Shown here: positions 43,927 to 51,000 of the stretch, piece by piece | Position numbering within the stretch: the first letter of the stretch is position 1 | Layout of the letters: each line of letters opens with the position of its first letter | From: Acidobacteriota bacterium | GTDB taxonomy: Bacteria; Acidobacteriota; Terriglobia; 2-12-FULL-54-10 | Assembly: GCA_009691245.1 (NCBI GenBank) | Contig: SHUM01000022.1 | Coordinates: forward strand, 1-51,000 | Length of the DNA: 51,000 nt | Direction: 5' to 3' | Notes under the pieces: model-generated | Databases searched by the model: none | What the model saw: only the letters and a program-made list of their open reading frames with translations | Told to the model about the DNA's origin: nothing | Made by a program: the position numbers and the translations under genes

Positions 43927-45208
43927 ATTTTTTGAGTGCGGGAATGTGGTCGATTCCCCCGAAGTAGGGGCGCAGCGCCTCGGGGATTTCGATGCTGCCG
44001 TCCGCCTGCTGGTAGTTCTCGACGACGGCGATCCAGGACCGCCCGGTCGCCAGGCCGCTGCCGTTCAGGGTATGGACCAGCTCCGACTTGCCTTTCGTCC
44101 CGGTGCGGAAGCGGATGCCGGCGCGGCGCGCCTGGAAGCTCTCGAAGTTGCTGCAGGAGGAGATCTCGCGATACTCGTTCAGGCCCGGCAGCCACACTTC
44201 AATGTCATAGGTCTTGGCGCTGCCGAAGCCCATGTCGCCAGTACACAGGGCCATCACGCGGTAGGGCAGGCCGAGCTTCTGGAGCAGCGCCTCGGCGTTG
44301 CTGGTCAGCCGCTCCAGCTCGTCATAGGAGTGGTCGGGGTGCGCGAACTTCACCATCTCCACCTTCTGGAACTGGTGGTTGCGGAAGACGCCCTTCATGT
44401 CCTTGCCATAGGTGCCCGCCTCGCTGCGGAAGCACGGCGTGTAGGCCGCGAGGTTGATGGGAAGCTCGGCGGCGTCGAGCGTTTCACCACTGTAAAGATT
44501 GGTTACTGGCACTTCCGCGGTAGGGATGAGCCAGTAGTCGGAGCCCTCCAGCTTGAAGAGGTCATCGGCGAACTTCGGCAGTTGTCCCGTGCCGAACAGC
44601 GCCGCCGAGTTGACGATGGCGGGCGGCAGGACTTCGCGATAGCCGTGCTCGCGGGTGAGCGTGTCCAGGAAGAAGTTGGCCAGAGCTCGTTCCAGGCGCG
44701 CGCCGCCGTCCCAATAGACGCCGAAGCGAGCGCCGGCGATCTTCGCGCCGCGCTCCATGTCCAGGATGCCGAGCTGCTCGCCGAGTTCCCAGTGCGCCTT
44801 GGGCTTGAAGGCGAACTCACGCGGCGTGCCCCAGCGGCGAACTTCCACGTTGTCCGCTGCGGAGCGGCCCACGGGGACAGTCTCGTGAGGAACATTGGGA
44901 TAGGTGGTGAGTATCTCGCGCAACTCTTCGTCCACCTGCTTGACCTGATCATCGAGCAGCTTGATGCGGTCTGAGATACCGCCCATCTCCGCGATGATGG
45001 CGCTGGCGTCCTCGCCCTTCTTCTTGAGCGCGCCAATCTGATCGCCAGCCTTGTTGCGCTGGCTCTTGAGCAACTCGACTTCGGTGAGCAGGCGGCGGCG
45101 GCTGGAATCCACCTCGCGAAAACGGTCGAGGCGCAGCGCCGAGCCGCGTTCGGCCAGCTTGCGCTCAACCAGTTCGATATTATCCCTTACAAACGACAGG
45201 TCCAGCAT
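43925..45208 (-). CDS. serS: Serine-tRNA ligase
   Basis: Charges tRNA-Ser and, in selenoprotein makers, also tRNA-Sec. The 427-residue class II synthetase has the N-terminal tRNA-binding coiled coil (about residues 25-100, [20 protein letters not shown]), motif 2 in [20 protein letters not shown] and motif 3 in [20 protein letters not shown], with [11 protein letters not shown] between. Length is normal. The ATG at 45208 lies downstream of about 300 bases of noncoding DNA. The two selenoprotein candidates in this window would depend on this enzyme plus SelA, SelB, SelC and SelD, none of which is seen here. Confidence 0.95.
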   Translation of the reverse strand: MLDLSFVRDNIELVERKLAERGSALRLDRFREVDSSRRRLLTEVELLKSQRNKAGDQIGALKKKGEDASAIIAEMGGISDRIKLLDDQVKQVDEELREILTTYPNVPHETVPVGRSAADNVEVRRWGTPREFAFKPKAHWELGEQLGILDMERGAKIAGARFGVYWDGGARLERALANFFLDTLTREHGYREVLPPAIVNSAALFGTGQLPKFADDLFKLEGSDYWLIPTAEVPVTNLYSGETLDAAELPINLAAYTPCFRSEAGTYGKDMKGVFRNHQFQKVEMVKFAHPDHSYDELERLTSNAEALLQKLGLPYRVMALCTGDMGFGSAKTYDIEVWLPGLNEYREISSCSNFESFQARRAGIRFRTGTKGKSELVHTLNGSGLATGRSWIAVVENYQQADGSIEIPEALRPYFGGIDHIPALKK

Positions 45209-45510
45209 GGGCTACGCACTCCGCGCACGGTGACTTTTTGGGCTTACGGGCATGGGCCCCAGACTCGGCCGGAAGCACCCTTGATAGCATTTCAACTAAT
45301 TCATAACAAAGGAACAAACCACAATATCCCACACTTATGGTATACTCTTCTACTTTGCTGTTGCTGAGGAAGTGCCACATTGCATGCAACCGAGTTAAGC
45401 TGTGGCTCATCTACTACATAGTAGCAGAACTGTAGAATGTTCGCTCCGCCCCGCCGGCAGAATTGGCGAGTAAGCAAGACGCCGGAGGGTTCGAGGAAGG
45501 ATGCACAAAA
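45209..45510. other. Divergent intergenic region
   Basis: About 300 bases between the divergent serS and the small gene at 45511. AT-rich words (ttatggtatactcttc) around 45334-45350 could be part of promoters for either side. I see no repeat, RNA gene or convincing reading frame. Confidence 0.45.
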
Positions 45511-45819
45511 ATGCGAACTGCCGCACGCAGTAAAACTGAAGCACGGGGAAAACCTGATGCACGAGGCCGCAAGGTAACCGCCATCCCGCGCAGTCATGGC
45601 CGCAAGAGCAAAGTCCCTGCCGCGTCGCTGCATAGCCAAGGCGTGGCCGTGTCTGTGGATGAGCGCGTCGAGGATTTGATCCGCCGCTACCCGGCGCTCG
45701 GACGCTCGCTTGGCGTACTGGTATTTGAAGGCAAGAAACGCATCCGCGATTTTCCGCCCGCCGAGCAACTGCGCATTCTGCGCATGGTGCTAGCGCTAAA
45801 GAAGGCCTCTGGGGGATAG
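45511..45819 (+). CDS. Small basic hypothetical protein
   Basis: A 102-residue protein of unknown function. The first 45 residues are Arg/Lys/Ala-rich and probably disordered (RTAARSKTEARGKPDARGRK). The C-terminal 55 residues look folded and helical (SVDERVEDLIRRYPALGRSL, then EQLRILRMVLALKK). The ATG at 45511 follows AAGGA at a good distance; an ATG at 45463 has no site. A strong terminator starts inside its last codons. Nucleic-acid binding is possible from the basic part but not shown. Confidence 0.7.
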   Translation: MRTAARSKTEARGKPDARGRKVTAIPRSHGRKSKVPAASLHSQGVAVSVDERVEDLIRRYPALGRSLGVLVFEGKKRIRDFPPAEQLRILRMVLALKKASGG

Positions 45820-45838
45820 ACATCCCCCAGTTTTTTTT
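45809..45838 (+). terminator. Strong intrinsic terminator
   Basis: A perfect 9-bp stem ctgggggat / atcccccag with a 4-base loop, followed by eight T. The stop codon of the small gene lies inside the stem and loop. Confidence 0.93.
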
Positions 45839-46013
45839 ATCCACTGTAACTTTTTACCACCAATCATATTGTTTCCTCCCCTGAAAATCTTGTATCCTGA
45901 TTAGCTGTGGTTGCGAACGGGGCGCGGTCTGCCACGATCCAAAGACACTGGAGCAGTCGCAAGACCACTTCAAACAAATCGGGCCGAGAAGCCCGCAGCA
46001 TCGAGGGGAGAAT

Positions 46014-46274
46014 ATGGCATACGTAATCGCTGAACCTTGTATTGGAACTAAAGACACGGCCTGTGTGGACGCCTGTCCGGTGGACTGCATTCATCCGAAG
46101 AAGGACGCGCCCGGCCATGCCGAGGCCACTCAGCTCTACATTGATCCGGCCGAGTGCATTGACTGCGGCGCATGCGTCCCGGTATGCCCGGTGACGGCCA
46201 TCTTCGCGCTGGACGAACTGCCCGAGAAGTGGAAGCACTTCACCGAGCTGAACGCCCAGTACTTCGCAAAGTAA
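46014..46274 (+). CDS. Ferredoxin, [3Fe-4S]/[4Fe-4S] type
   Basis: An 86-residue electron carrier with two cluster motifs. The N-terminal one reads CIGTKDTACVDACPVDCIHP (Cys-x7-Cys-x3-Cys-Pro and one more Cys), which fits a 7Fe ferredoxin, and the second is CIDCGACVPVCP, a standard [4Fe-4S] motif. FdxA-like proteins of this size serve many redox enzymes. GAGGGGAGAAT just upstream supports the ATG at 46014. It is a single gene after a strong terminator. Confidence 0.92.
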   Translation: MAYVIAEPCIGTKDTACVDACPVDCIHPKKDAPGHAEATQLYIDPAECIDCGACVPVCPVTAIFALDELPEKWKHFTELNAQYFAK

Positions 46275-46552
46275 GTTGGCGAAGTTTACTTCCCTGCTCG
46301 TATAGGTTGTGCGTTTCCTCTCTAGTAATTGGTCTAGTAATTGGCGGGAGTTTCGTATCCGAAGCTCCCGCCTCATTCCCATTCCTTCCTAAAGCCAGCC
46401 CGCACCAACTCCGCGCCAAAGCCTCCCCATACCATCCCGCCGCCGAACTCGGCTAGTACGTCCTATTCACAAATAAGGTCCTTTGATCCATTCCTGTATC
46501 AATTCAGTTGAACCAGAATCGAATTAGCAAGCATGATGGGAGGGAAATGATT

Positions 46553-46783
46553 ATGCGCCTCTGGTTTGATTGTTCGCACAAGAACACCACGTTTCCAATC
46601 ACTCTGCCTGATCACGCGCGCAAAGTGCCTGCGACGGTCAACGGGTCCGCGCACCGCACGTACATTGCGTGCCTCGACTGCGGCAGAGAGATTCCCTATA
46701 GCTGGGAAATGATGAAACCACTGCCGCGCCGGCTCGCTGCGCTCAAGGCCGTAGTGGCTAGCCAAATCCGAACTGCTGCCTGA
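46553..46783 (+). CDS. Small zinc-ribbon-like protein
   Basis: A 76-residue protein with CSHKNTTFPITLP near the N-terminus and IACLDCGREIPYSWEMMKPL in the middle. The two Cys/His clusters (C-x-H and C-x-x-C) could bind one zinc ion. Function is unknown; small proteins of this look are frequent in Acidobacteria. The ATG at 46553 has GGGAGGG eight bases upstream; the ATG at 46547 is too close to it. The gene stands alone with 250-280 bases of empty DNA on each side. Confidence 0.7.
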   Translation: MRLWFDCSHKNTTFPITLPDHARKVPATVNGSAHRTYIACLDCGREIPYSWEMMKPLPRRLAALKAVVASQIRTAA

Positions 46784-47030
46784 TTGCCAGTGGTGCTGGA
46801 GCGGAATTTGCCGTAATCCATCCCGCGATCAACCGTTGCGAGCCTCAACTCGATTGCTATCGGCCCCCTTACTCCCGTCTATAACTTGTTGCGCCCCTGC
46901 TCTGGAGAATCACGAACTGGCGGAGTTCCATATTGCGCTTAATGAGCAGCAAGCGTAATATTGAGGACGGGCAGGCGAAAGGCCACTTTCCCCGCTATCA
47001 TTTAATATTGATTCAGGACAGGAGAAGGAA

Positions 47031-48062
47031 ATGAAGATTCGGTATTCTCTCCGAGGGATGGTTCGCCTCGCATTGATCATGTTTTCAATTTATCAAATGC
47101 CGCTGCGGGCGCAGACACCAGCGAAAGTGCGCATCACCGCCAGCCTCAGCGACGTTTCCATCAACAAGATTCCCTTTATCGTCGCCGAGAACGAAGGGCT
47201 GTATGCCAAGTACGGACTGGAAGTGGTGATGACTCCGTTCAGCGCCAGCGCCGCGCGAGTCCACGGCGTGCCGGACAACGTGCCCAAGAGCGTGCGCGAC
47301 GCAGTCGTCGGTCCCAACATCTCGATCGGCGGCGGCGCGCCCGGCATGTGGGACAAAGCAATTTCATCGGAGCCCAACGACCGCGTGATCATCGGCACCA
47401 CGGATGACATCGTCCACTGGGACATCGTCGCGCAGCCGGAGTTCAAACGACTTGAGGACTTGAAGGGCAAGCGCTTCGCTATCTCCGGCCTGTCGGCCTG
47501 CACCGGCACCGTCGCGCTGGTCGTGGCCAAGCACATGGGCTGGGATCCGGTGCAGGACATGGCCATCCTGGAAGGCAACTACAGCATCACCCCGCTGCAG
47601 AAGCGCTGGACCGATGCGCTGATCGCCTACGAAGTCCCCCTGGCCATGGCTATGAAGGCGGGCTATAAGCCGCTCGACCTCGACATGCGCAAGTGGAATG
47701 AGAAGATTCCCTGCAACGGTATCTGGACATCGAAGTCATGGGCTCACGCCAACAAGGCCACCGTCATCGCCTATTTGAAGGCGGTTACCGAAGCCATCTC
47801 GATGATGAAGAAGGACAAGGAAGTGGCCTTCCGCGCCATCGCCAAATATTACGACTTCAAAGACCGCGAGCAGCAGCAGGTCATCTACAACGGCGCCAAG
47901 GAAATGCCGCGCAAACCGTATCCGTCCGTCGAGGGAATCAAGAACGCCATGAAGCTCTACGACGGCGCCGCCATGCGCCGCTTCAAGGCCGAGGACTTCT
48001 ACGACGACAGCTTCATGAAGGAGCTGGACCAAAGCGGCTTTATCGACAGCCTGTACAAGTAG
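47031..48062 (+). CDS. ABC-type substrate-binding protein, NMT1/THI5-like
   Basis: A 343-residue periplasmic binding protein. The first 27 residues form a signal peptide (MVRLALIMFSIYQMPLRAQT). VRITASLSDVSINKIPFIVAENEGLYAKYGLEV is the typical opening of the SsuA/TauA/THI5 group, followed by GGGAPGMWDKAIS, DLKGKRFAISGLSACTG and a helical C-terminal lobe. Members bind sulfonates, taurine, nitrate or pyrimidine-like compounds; the ligand cannot be told. No permease or ATPase gene is adjacent, and a terminator follows at once, so it is an orphan binding protein. The ATG at 47031 follows AGGAGAAGGAA. Confidence 0.85.
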   Translation: MKIRYSLRGMVRLALIMFSIYQMPLRAQTPAKVRITASLSDVSINKIPFIVAENEGLYAKYGLEVVMTPFSASAARVHGVPDNVPKSVRDAVVGPNISIGGGAPGMWDKAISSEPNDRVIIGTTDDIVHWDIVAQPEFKRLEDLKGKRFAISGLSACTGTVALVVAKHMGWDPVQDMAILEGNYSITPLQKRWTDALIAYEVPLAMAMKAGYKPLDLDMRKWNEKIPCNGIWTSKSWAHANKATVIAYLKAVTEAISMMKKDKEVAFRAIAKYYDFKDREQQQVIYNGAKEMPRKPYPSVEGIKNAMKLYDGAAMRRFKAEDFYDDSFMKELDQSGFIDSLYK

Positions 48063-48077
48063 GATTCCTAAAAGCGA

Positions 48078-48114
48078 ATGGGCGGGGCCGATCGGCTCCC
48101 GCCCATTTTTTTTT
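48078..48114 (+). terminator. Intrinsic terminator after the binding-protein gene
   Basis: atgggcggg pairs with cccgcccat around a short inner hairpin (gccgatcggc), followed by nine T. It is oriented for the plus-strand gene and lies 16 bases past its stop. Confidence 0.9.
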
Positions 48115-48143
48115 GCGCCAGGAATGCGCATCCGCCAGAACAA

Positions 48144-49283
48144 TTACTTGGCAAGTGTCGGCGGCTGGTGCTGGATTGGTTCGGGGACGCGGTCGCGGTC
48201 GAGCGGCTCCAGCTTGAAGGTGAACTCGACGGGCGCGGTTTGCGGCAGGTAGCATATCTTATCGTCGCAGGCCTGGTAGCGCAGCTTGCCGCGGACCTTC
48301 AGCGTCTTATCGCCATCCAGAATGGGCTTCAGGATCGACTCCGCCGCCAGCGTGATGTCCTGCGTCAGGCGGAACTTCGCTTCGTACACCGGGACGATCT
48401 CATTGATGGCCGGCAGCAGCAGCAGCTTGCCCTTGGGATAGTTCACGTCTTTCGCGACGTAGTTTGCAGACGCTTCGAGTTCCCACTTGATGGGGATGTA
48501 GTTCTTCACCTCCGGCGTGTAGACATGCATTTTCGGCGGCAGCACGAAGTCGGCGACCAGAGTCAGGCGCAGATTGGGTCGAACGACATCCGTGGTCGGA
48601 TAGTAGCGGACTTCCAGATAATCCGTCTTCACCACGGTCTCCCTGGTTCCTTCCACCGACCCGAATTCCTTTAACAGTATGGTCGGCGTCGTGTAGCGGT
48701 CCTGATAGCGGTCCTCGAAGTACTTCGACTTCACCGTGCCGCTCGCGTCCACGATGAACGTGCCGGGATACGGCACGCCCGCCCACAAGTGCCCTGCTGG
48801 CACGGCGGTGTTCAGTACGCCGAAAGCGCGGATGGCACTCGACTTCTCGTCGGCCAGCACGGGCAGCGTGATCTTCTGACGGCGCGCGAAGTCCTGCACA
48901 ATGGGCAACGTGTCATAAGTAAAGACCACGATTCCCAGTCCGCGCTTCTTAACTTCATCTGAATACTTTTGCAGCTCGACCAGCTGCGTCTTGCAGTACG
49001 GTCACCAATCGACCGAGCGCTGGAAGACGATCATGGCCCCGTTCGGCCCTACAACGGATTTGAAGTCGCGCGGCTTGCCCGTCTGATCCGGCACACTAAA
49101 GGCGGGAATCTTCTTGCCCACTGCGATGCCGGTGGAGACGGGGGGAGCTTCACGCCAGGCATCGCTTGGCTGGATCGCCTGTCCGGCGGAAGACTGTGCG
49201 AACGCCATGCCCGGCGAGATCGGCGCTAACAACGCCGCCAGCAAGGATATCCATCGAACAAGCCGTTTAGAGCCGTGTCGCAT
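48144..49283 (-). CDS. Exported redoxin selenoprotein candidate with DsbD-N-like domain
   Basis: Reading through the TGA at 49002-49004 gives one 379-residue protein. Residues 1-30 form a signal peptide. A thioredoxin/AhpC-TSA domain follows (GKKIPAFSVPDQTG), with the UGA as codon 94 in VDW-U-PYC-KTQL, the position of the first active-site cysteine of WCxxC; the second cysteine is intact. The fold continues through GIVVFTYDT, YPGTFIVDASG to about residue 200. The C-terminal half resembles the DsbD N-terminal/DsbC-corrector domain and has KLRYQACDDKICYLP with a cysteine pair. GGAGG six bases before the ATG at 49283 fixes the start. An ideal SECIS-like hairpin lies at 48971-48987. A periplasmic thiol-disulfide role is inferred. 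Confidence 0.88.
48971..48987 (-). promoter_or_regulatory. Candidate bacterial SECIS stem-loop
   Basis: In the mRNA, GCAGCU and AGCUGC form a perfect 6-bp stem with the loop GGUCG. The loop is at nucleotides 24-28 counted from the U of UGA. The E. coli fdhF SECIS has GGUCU in its loop at a similar distance, and the candidate at 8340-8354 has its loop at the identical position. Confidence 0.72.
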
Positions 49284-49389
49284 TGCGTTCCTCCGTAGTA
49301 ACCAAGAATCACTGCGAGGTTAGATTCCAATCCAACCGGCAGAGATGCAACGATGCCATTGAATGTTCGACCGCTGGACTCATCCGTCT

Positions 49390-51000
49390 TTAGCGCACCG
49401 CAATGGACACGGTGTTCGATTGCGCGCCGCCTATGCGGACTTCCACCGGAACCACATCGGCCGGAGCCACACTCGAGGGAACCTGCCCGTTGATCTGATA
49501 CAGCCCGAAGAATCCAGGCGCGAGTCCAGCGAAGCTTACCGGCGCGGAAATGCCCCCGATGGTCACGGCAATCAACGTGGTGATGGGCGAGAGTGGGCTG
49601 GACGGCGACGCGATGCCCGTCGGCGGCTGGTTGCCGACCGGACCAAGCCCAGTCGCATAGATGGTAATGAACTCACCGCGTCCAACGGGACGCGACCCGG
49701 AGAATGCTCCCAAGGGTGCGGCCAGCGAGGTGGTGTTGGCGATGACCGCCACCGCCTGCCCCGCCCCGGTCGAATTTGCCGTGAAGATGCCCGGCTGCGC
49801 GGCGGTGAGCGCCACCGGAATTACATTGCTGGCCACACCGGCAATGGTTACTTTCAACTCCGCCTGCGACAATCCGGCCAGCACCCAGGGAACCTGGAAG
49901 TTGATTTGCGTGGCGGTGGCGGCATACACCGGGGCGGTGATGCCGTTCGCCTGCACTAGCAACGAACCGGAGCTGCCGCCCGCAAGATTTAATCCGAAGA
50001 CGGTGGCGATGCCGCCCGGAGCCACCGGCGCGCCGCCGCGAAAGCTTGCGCCGTTGACCACCGTGCCGGAGAACAGCACCGGCGTTGTGGGCGAGCCTGC
50101 CGTCATCCGCGTAAGCAGCGCGTCGCGAAACCCGCCAGCAGGCTCTGGACTGAGCAATACTCGCGGCGTGCCACCAACGATGAACAATCCCCCTAGGCCA
50201 CCCAGTCCCAGCGCCGCTCCCGAGGCCACATCAGTCCCGTCGCTGCCGAACTGGCGCGTCCAAATCGCATTGCTGTTCAGATCGTACTTACGCGCAAAGG
50301 CATCTTCATTCGCGCCACCACCGCCCGCTTGTCCCGGCAGCGTGCCGAACACATTACCGACGATGTAAATCGAGGAGGCATCGAGCGCTAGCCCGGTGGC
50401 CAACACATCGCGTGTCGCGCTGAACTGGCGCGTCCAAACTACGTTGCCGCCATTATCGTAGCGGCGCGCAAACGCGTCGTAGCCGGGCGCGCTATTCTGC
50501 TCCGGCAGACGGCCACTGGTGGCTCCGCTGATGTATAAGCCCGTCGCATCGGCAGCGGCGGCAGCGGGAAACTCATTTCCATCCGTGCCAAACTGCCGTG
50601 CCCAGAGCAGGTTGCCGGCGGCATCGTACTTGCGCACGAAGACATCGTAGATGCCGCCGGCGAAGGTCTGATCCGGAAATCCGAAATCAGTTTCACCGAG
50701 CACGAAGATTCCCGTGGCGTTGGCGGCGACCGCGACTACATTGTCGAATCCACTTGTGCCGAATTGGCGCGTCCAAAGCAGCGTGCCGGCGGCGTCATAC
50801 TTGCGCAGATAGCCATCCCAGCCTGCCACGGGTATCTGACCGGGAAGAATTCCTGCGGTTGCGCCGCCAACGTAGATGCCCGTATCGTCCACGGCCAGCG
50901 CGTTGGCGCGATCATTATTCGGAGTACCCACAGTCGAGGCAATCCTGCGCGTCCATACCAGCGTGCCGCTGGGATCATAGCGGCTGATAAAACCATCGCG
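49390..51000 (-). CDS. SBBP-repeat protein with C-terminal TIGR03437 domain (partial)
   Basis: The gene enters from the right edge; the frame is open up to 51000, so the N-terminus is missing. The visible part has five or more beta-propeller-like repeats of about 55 residues with the pattern FVRKYDAAGNLLWARQFGT and GIYVGGATAG (SBBP repeats). From about 50100 down it becomes the domain that begins VVNGASFRGGAPVAPGGI, continues VFGLNLAGG and INFQVPWVLAG, and ends SNTVSIAVR, the TIGR03437 domain found in large paralogous sets in Solibacter-like Acidobacteria. It is probably secreted or surface-bound; its role is unknown. An internal start at 50931 is not convincing, because the repeats go on upstream. 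Confidence 0.85.
   Translation of the reverse strand, partial: RDGFISRYDPSGTLVWTRRIASTVGTPNNDRANALAVDDTGIYVGGATAGILPGQIPVAGWDGYLRKYDAAGTLLWTRQFGTSGFDNVVAVAANATGIFVLGETDFGFPDQTFAGGIYDVFVRKYDAAGNLLWARQFGTDGNEFPAAAAADATGLYISGATSGRLPEQNSAPGYDAFARRYDNGGNVVWTRQFSATRDVLATGLALDASSIYIVGNVFGTLPGQAGGGGANEDAFARKYDLNSNAIWTRQFGSDGTDVASGAALGLGGLGGLFIVGGTPRVLLSPEPAGGFRDALLTRMTAGSPTTPVLFSGTVVNGASFRGGAPVAPGGIATVFGLNLAGGSSGSLLVQANGITAPVYAATATQINFQVPWVLAGLSQAELKVTIAGVASNVIPVALTAAQPGIFTANSTGAGQAVAVIANTTSLAAPLGAFSGSRPVGRGEFITIYATGLGPVGNQPPTGIASPSSPLSPITTLIAVTIGGISAPVSFAGLAPGFFGLYQINGQVPSSVAPADVVPVEVRIGGAQSNTVSIAVR

Noticed and set aside
45180-45410. 76-codon minus-strand frame upstream of serS
   Set aside because: No ribosome site, unusual composition, and it overlaps the serS start. 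Taken as noncoding leader DNA.

Overview
The window reads as a chromosomal segment of an acidobacterium (Acidobacteriota, probably class Terriglobia). The evidence is a TIGR03437-type C-terminal domain (49390 to the right edge), a TIGR03436-type VWFA protein (29472-30446), an LptE lipoprotein (so an outer membrane is present), high GC, and dense single-gene housekeeping content. No rRNA, tRNA or CRISPR array was seen.

Layout. 0-4 kb: an ACT-domain protein, then a minus-strand operon cysM, mec, cysO, moeZ for sulfur-carrier-dependent cysteine synthesis. 4-8 kb: DAHP synthase (aroF) behind a promoter, an aromatic leader peptide and an attenuator-like terminator, then an exported amidohydrolase. 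8-8.6 kb: an exported peroxiredoxin-like protein with an in-frame UGA at the peroxidatic cysteine. 8.9-14 kb: typA, then a lower-GC accessory stretch with a broken PIN-domain gene, a frameshifted DEDD exonuclease, a YqaJ-like nuclease and several repeats. 14-19.2 kb: psd, pssA, lptE, holA, a DUF465 protein, then tsaB and rimI. 19.5-24.7 kb: site-2 protease, trpS, scpA, scpB and an rluB-like pseudouridine synthase with a long repetitive basic tail. 25-38 kb: an amber-interrupted VOC gene, aceE, VWFA protein, fumarase, MOSC protein, homoserine dehydrogenase, nuclease, P-loop kinase, CoA-binding protein and an exported beta-propeller. 38-43 kb: a metallo-beta-lactamase-fold hydrolase whose 5' end is duplicated around a toxin-antitoxin pair, a second YefM-YoeB pair, a coiled-coil membrane protein and a decayed HicAB pair. 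43-51 kb: serS, ferredoxin, an orphan solute-binding protein, a second selenoprotein candidate fused to a DsbD-N-like domain, and the start of a large SBBP/TIGR03437 protein.

The strongest unusual signals are: (1) two genes with UGA in a W-U-x-x-C redox motif, each followed by a stem-loop whose 5-nt apical loop lies at exactly the same distance (nt 24-28 counted from the U of UGA), so they probably encode selenoproteins; (2) an unannotated 16-codon leader peptide, MMNTRRFYFYRGWLGR, between a good promoter and a terminator ahead of aroF, with a 7-nt segment able to form a competing antiterminator; (3) a CysO carrier with residues beyond its Gly-Gly, encoded beside the JAMM peptidase expected to remove them; (4) a toxin-antitoxin cassette bracketed by direct repeats of the first ~86 bp of a neighbouring gene.

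Intergenic spaces are crowded with palindromic repeats of several families, including ~200-270 bp foldback elements present in more than one place. Several accessory genes carry single-base frameshifts or in-frame amber codons. Raw-read support would decide whether those are real decay or assembly errors.
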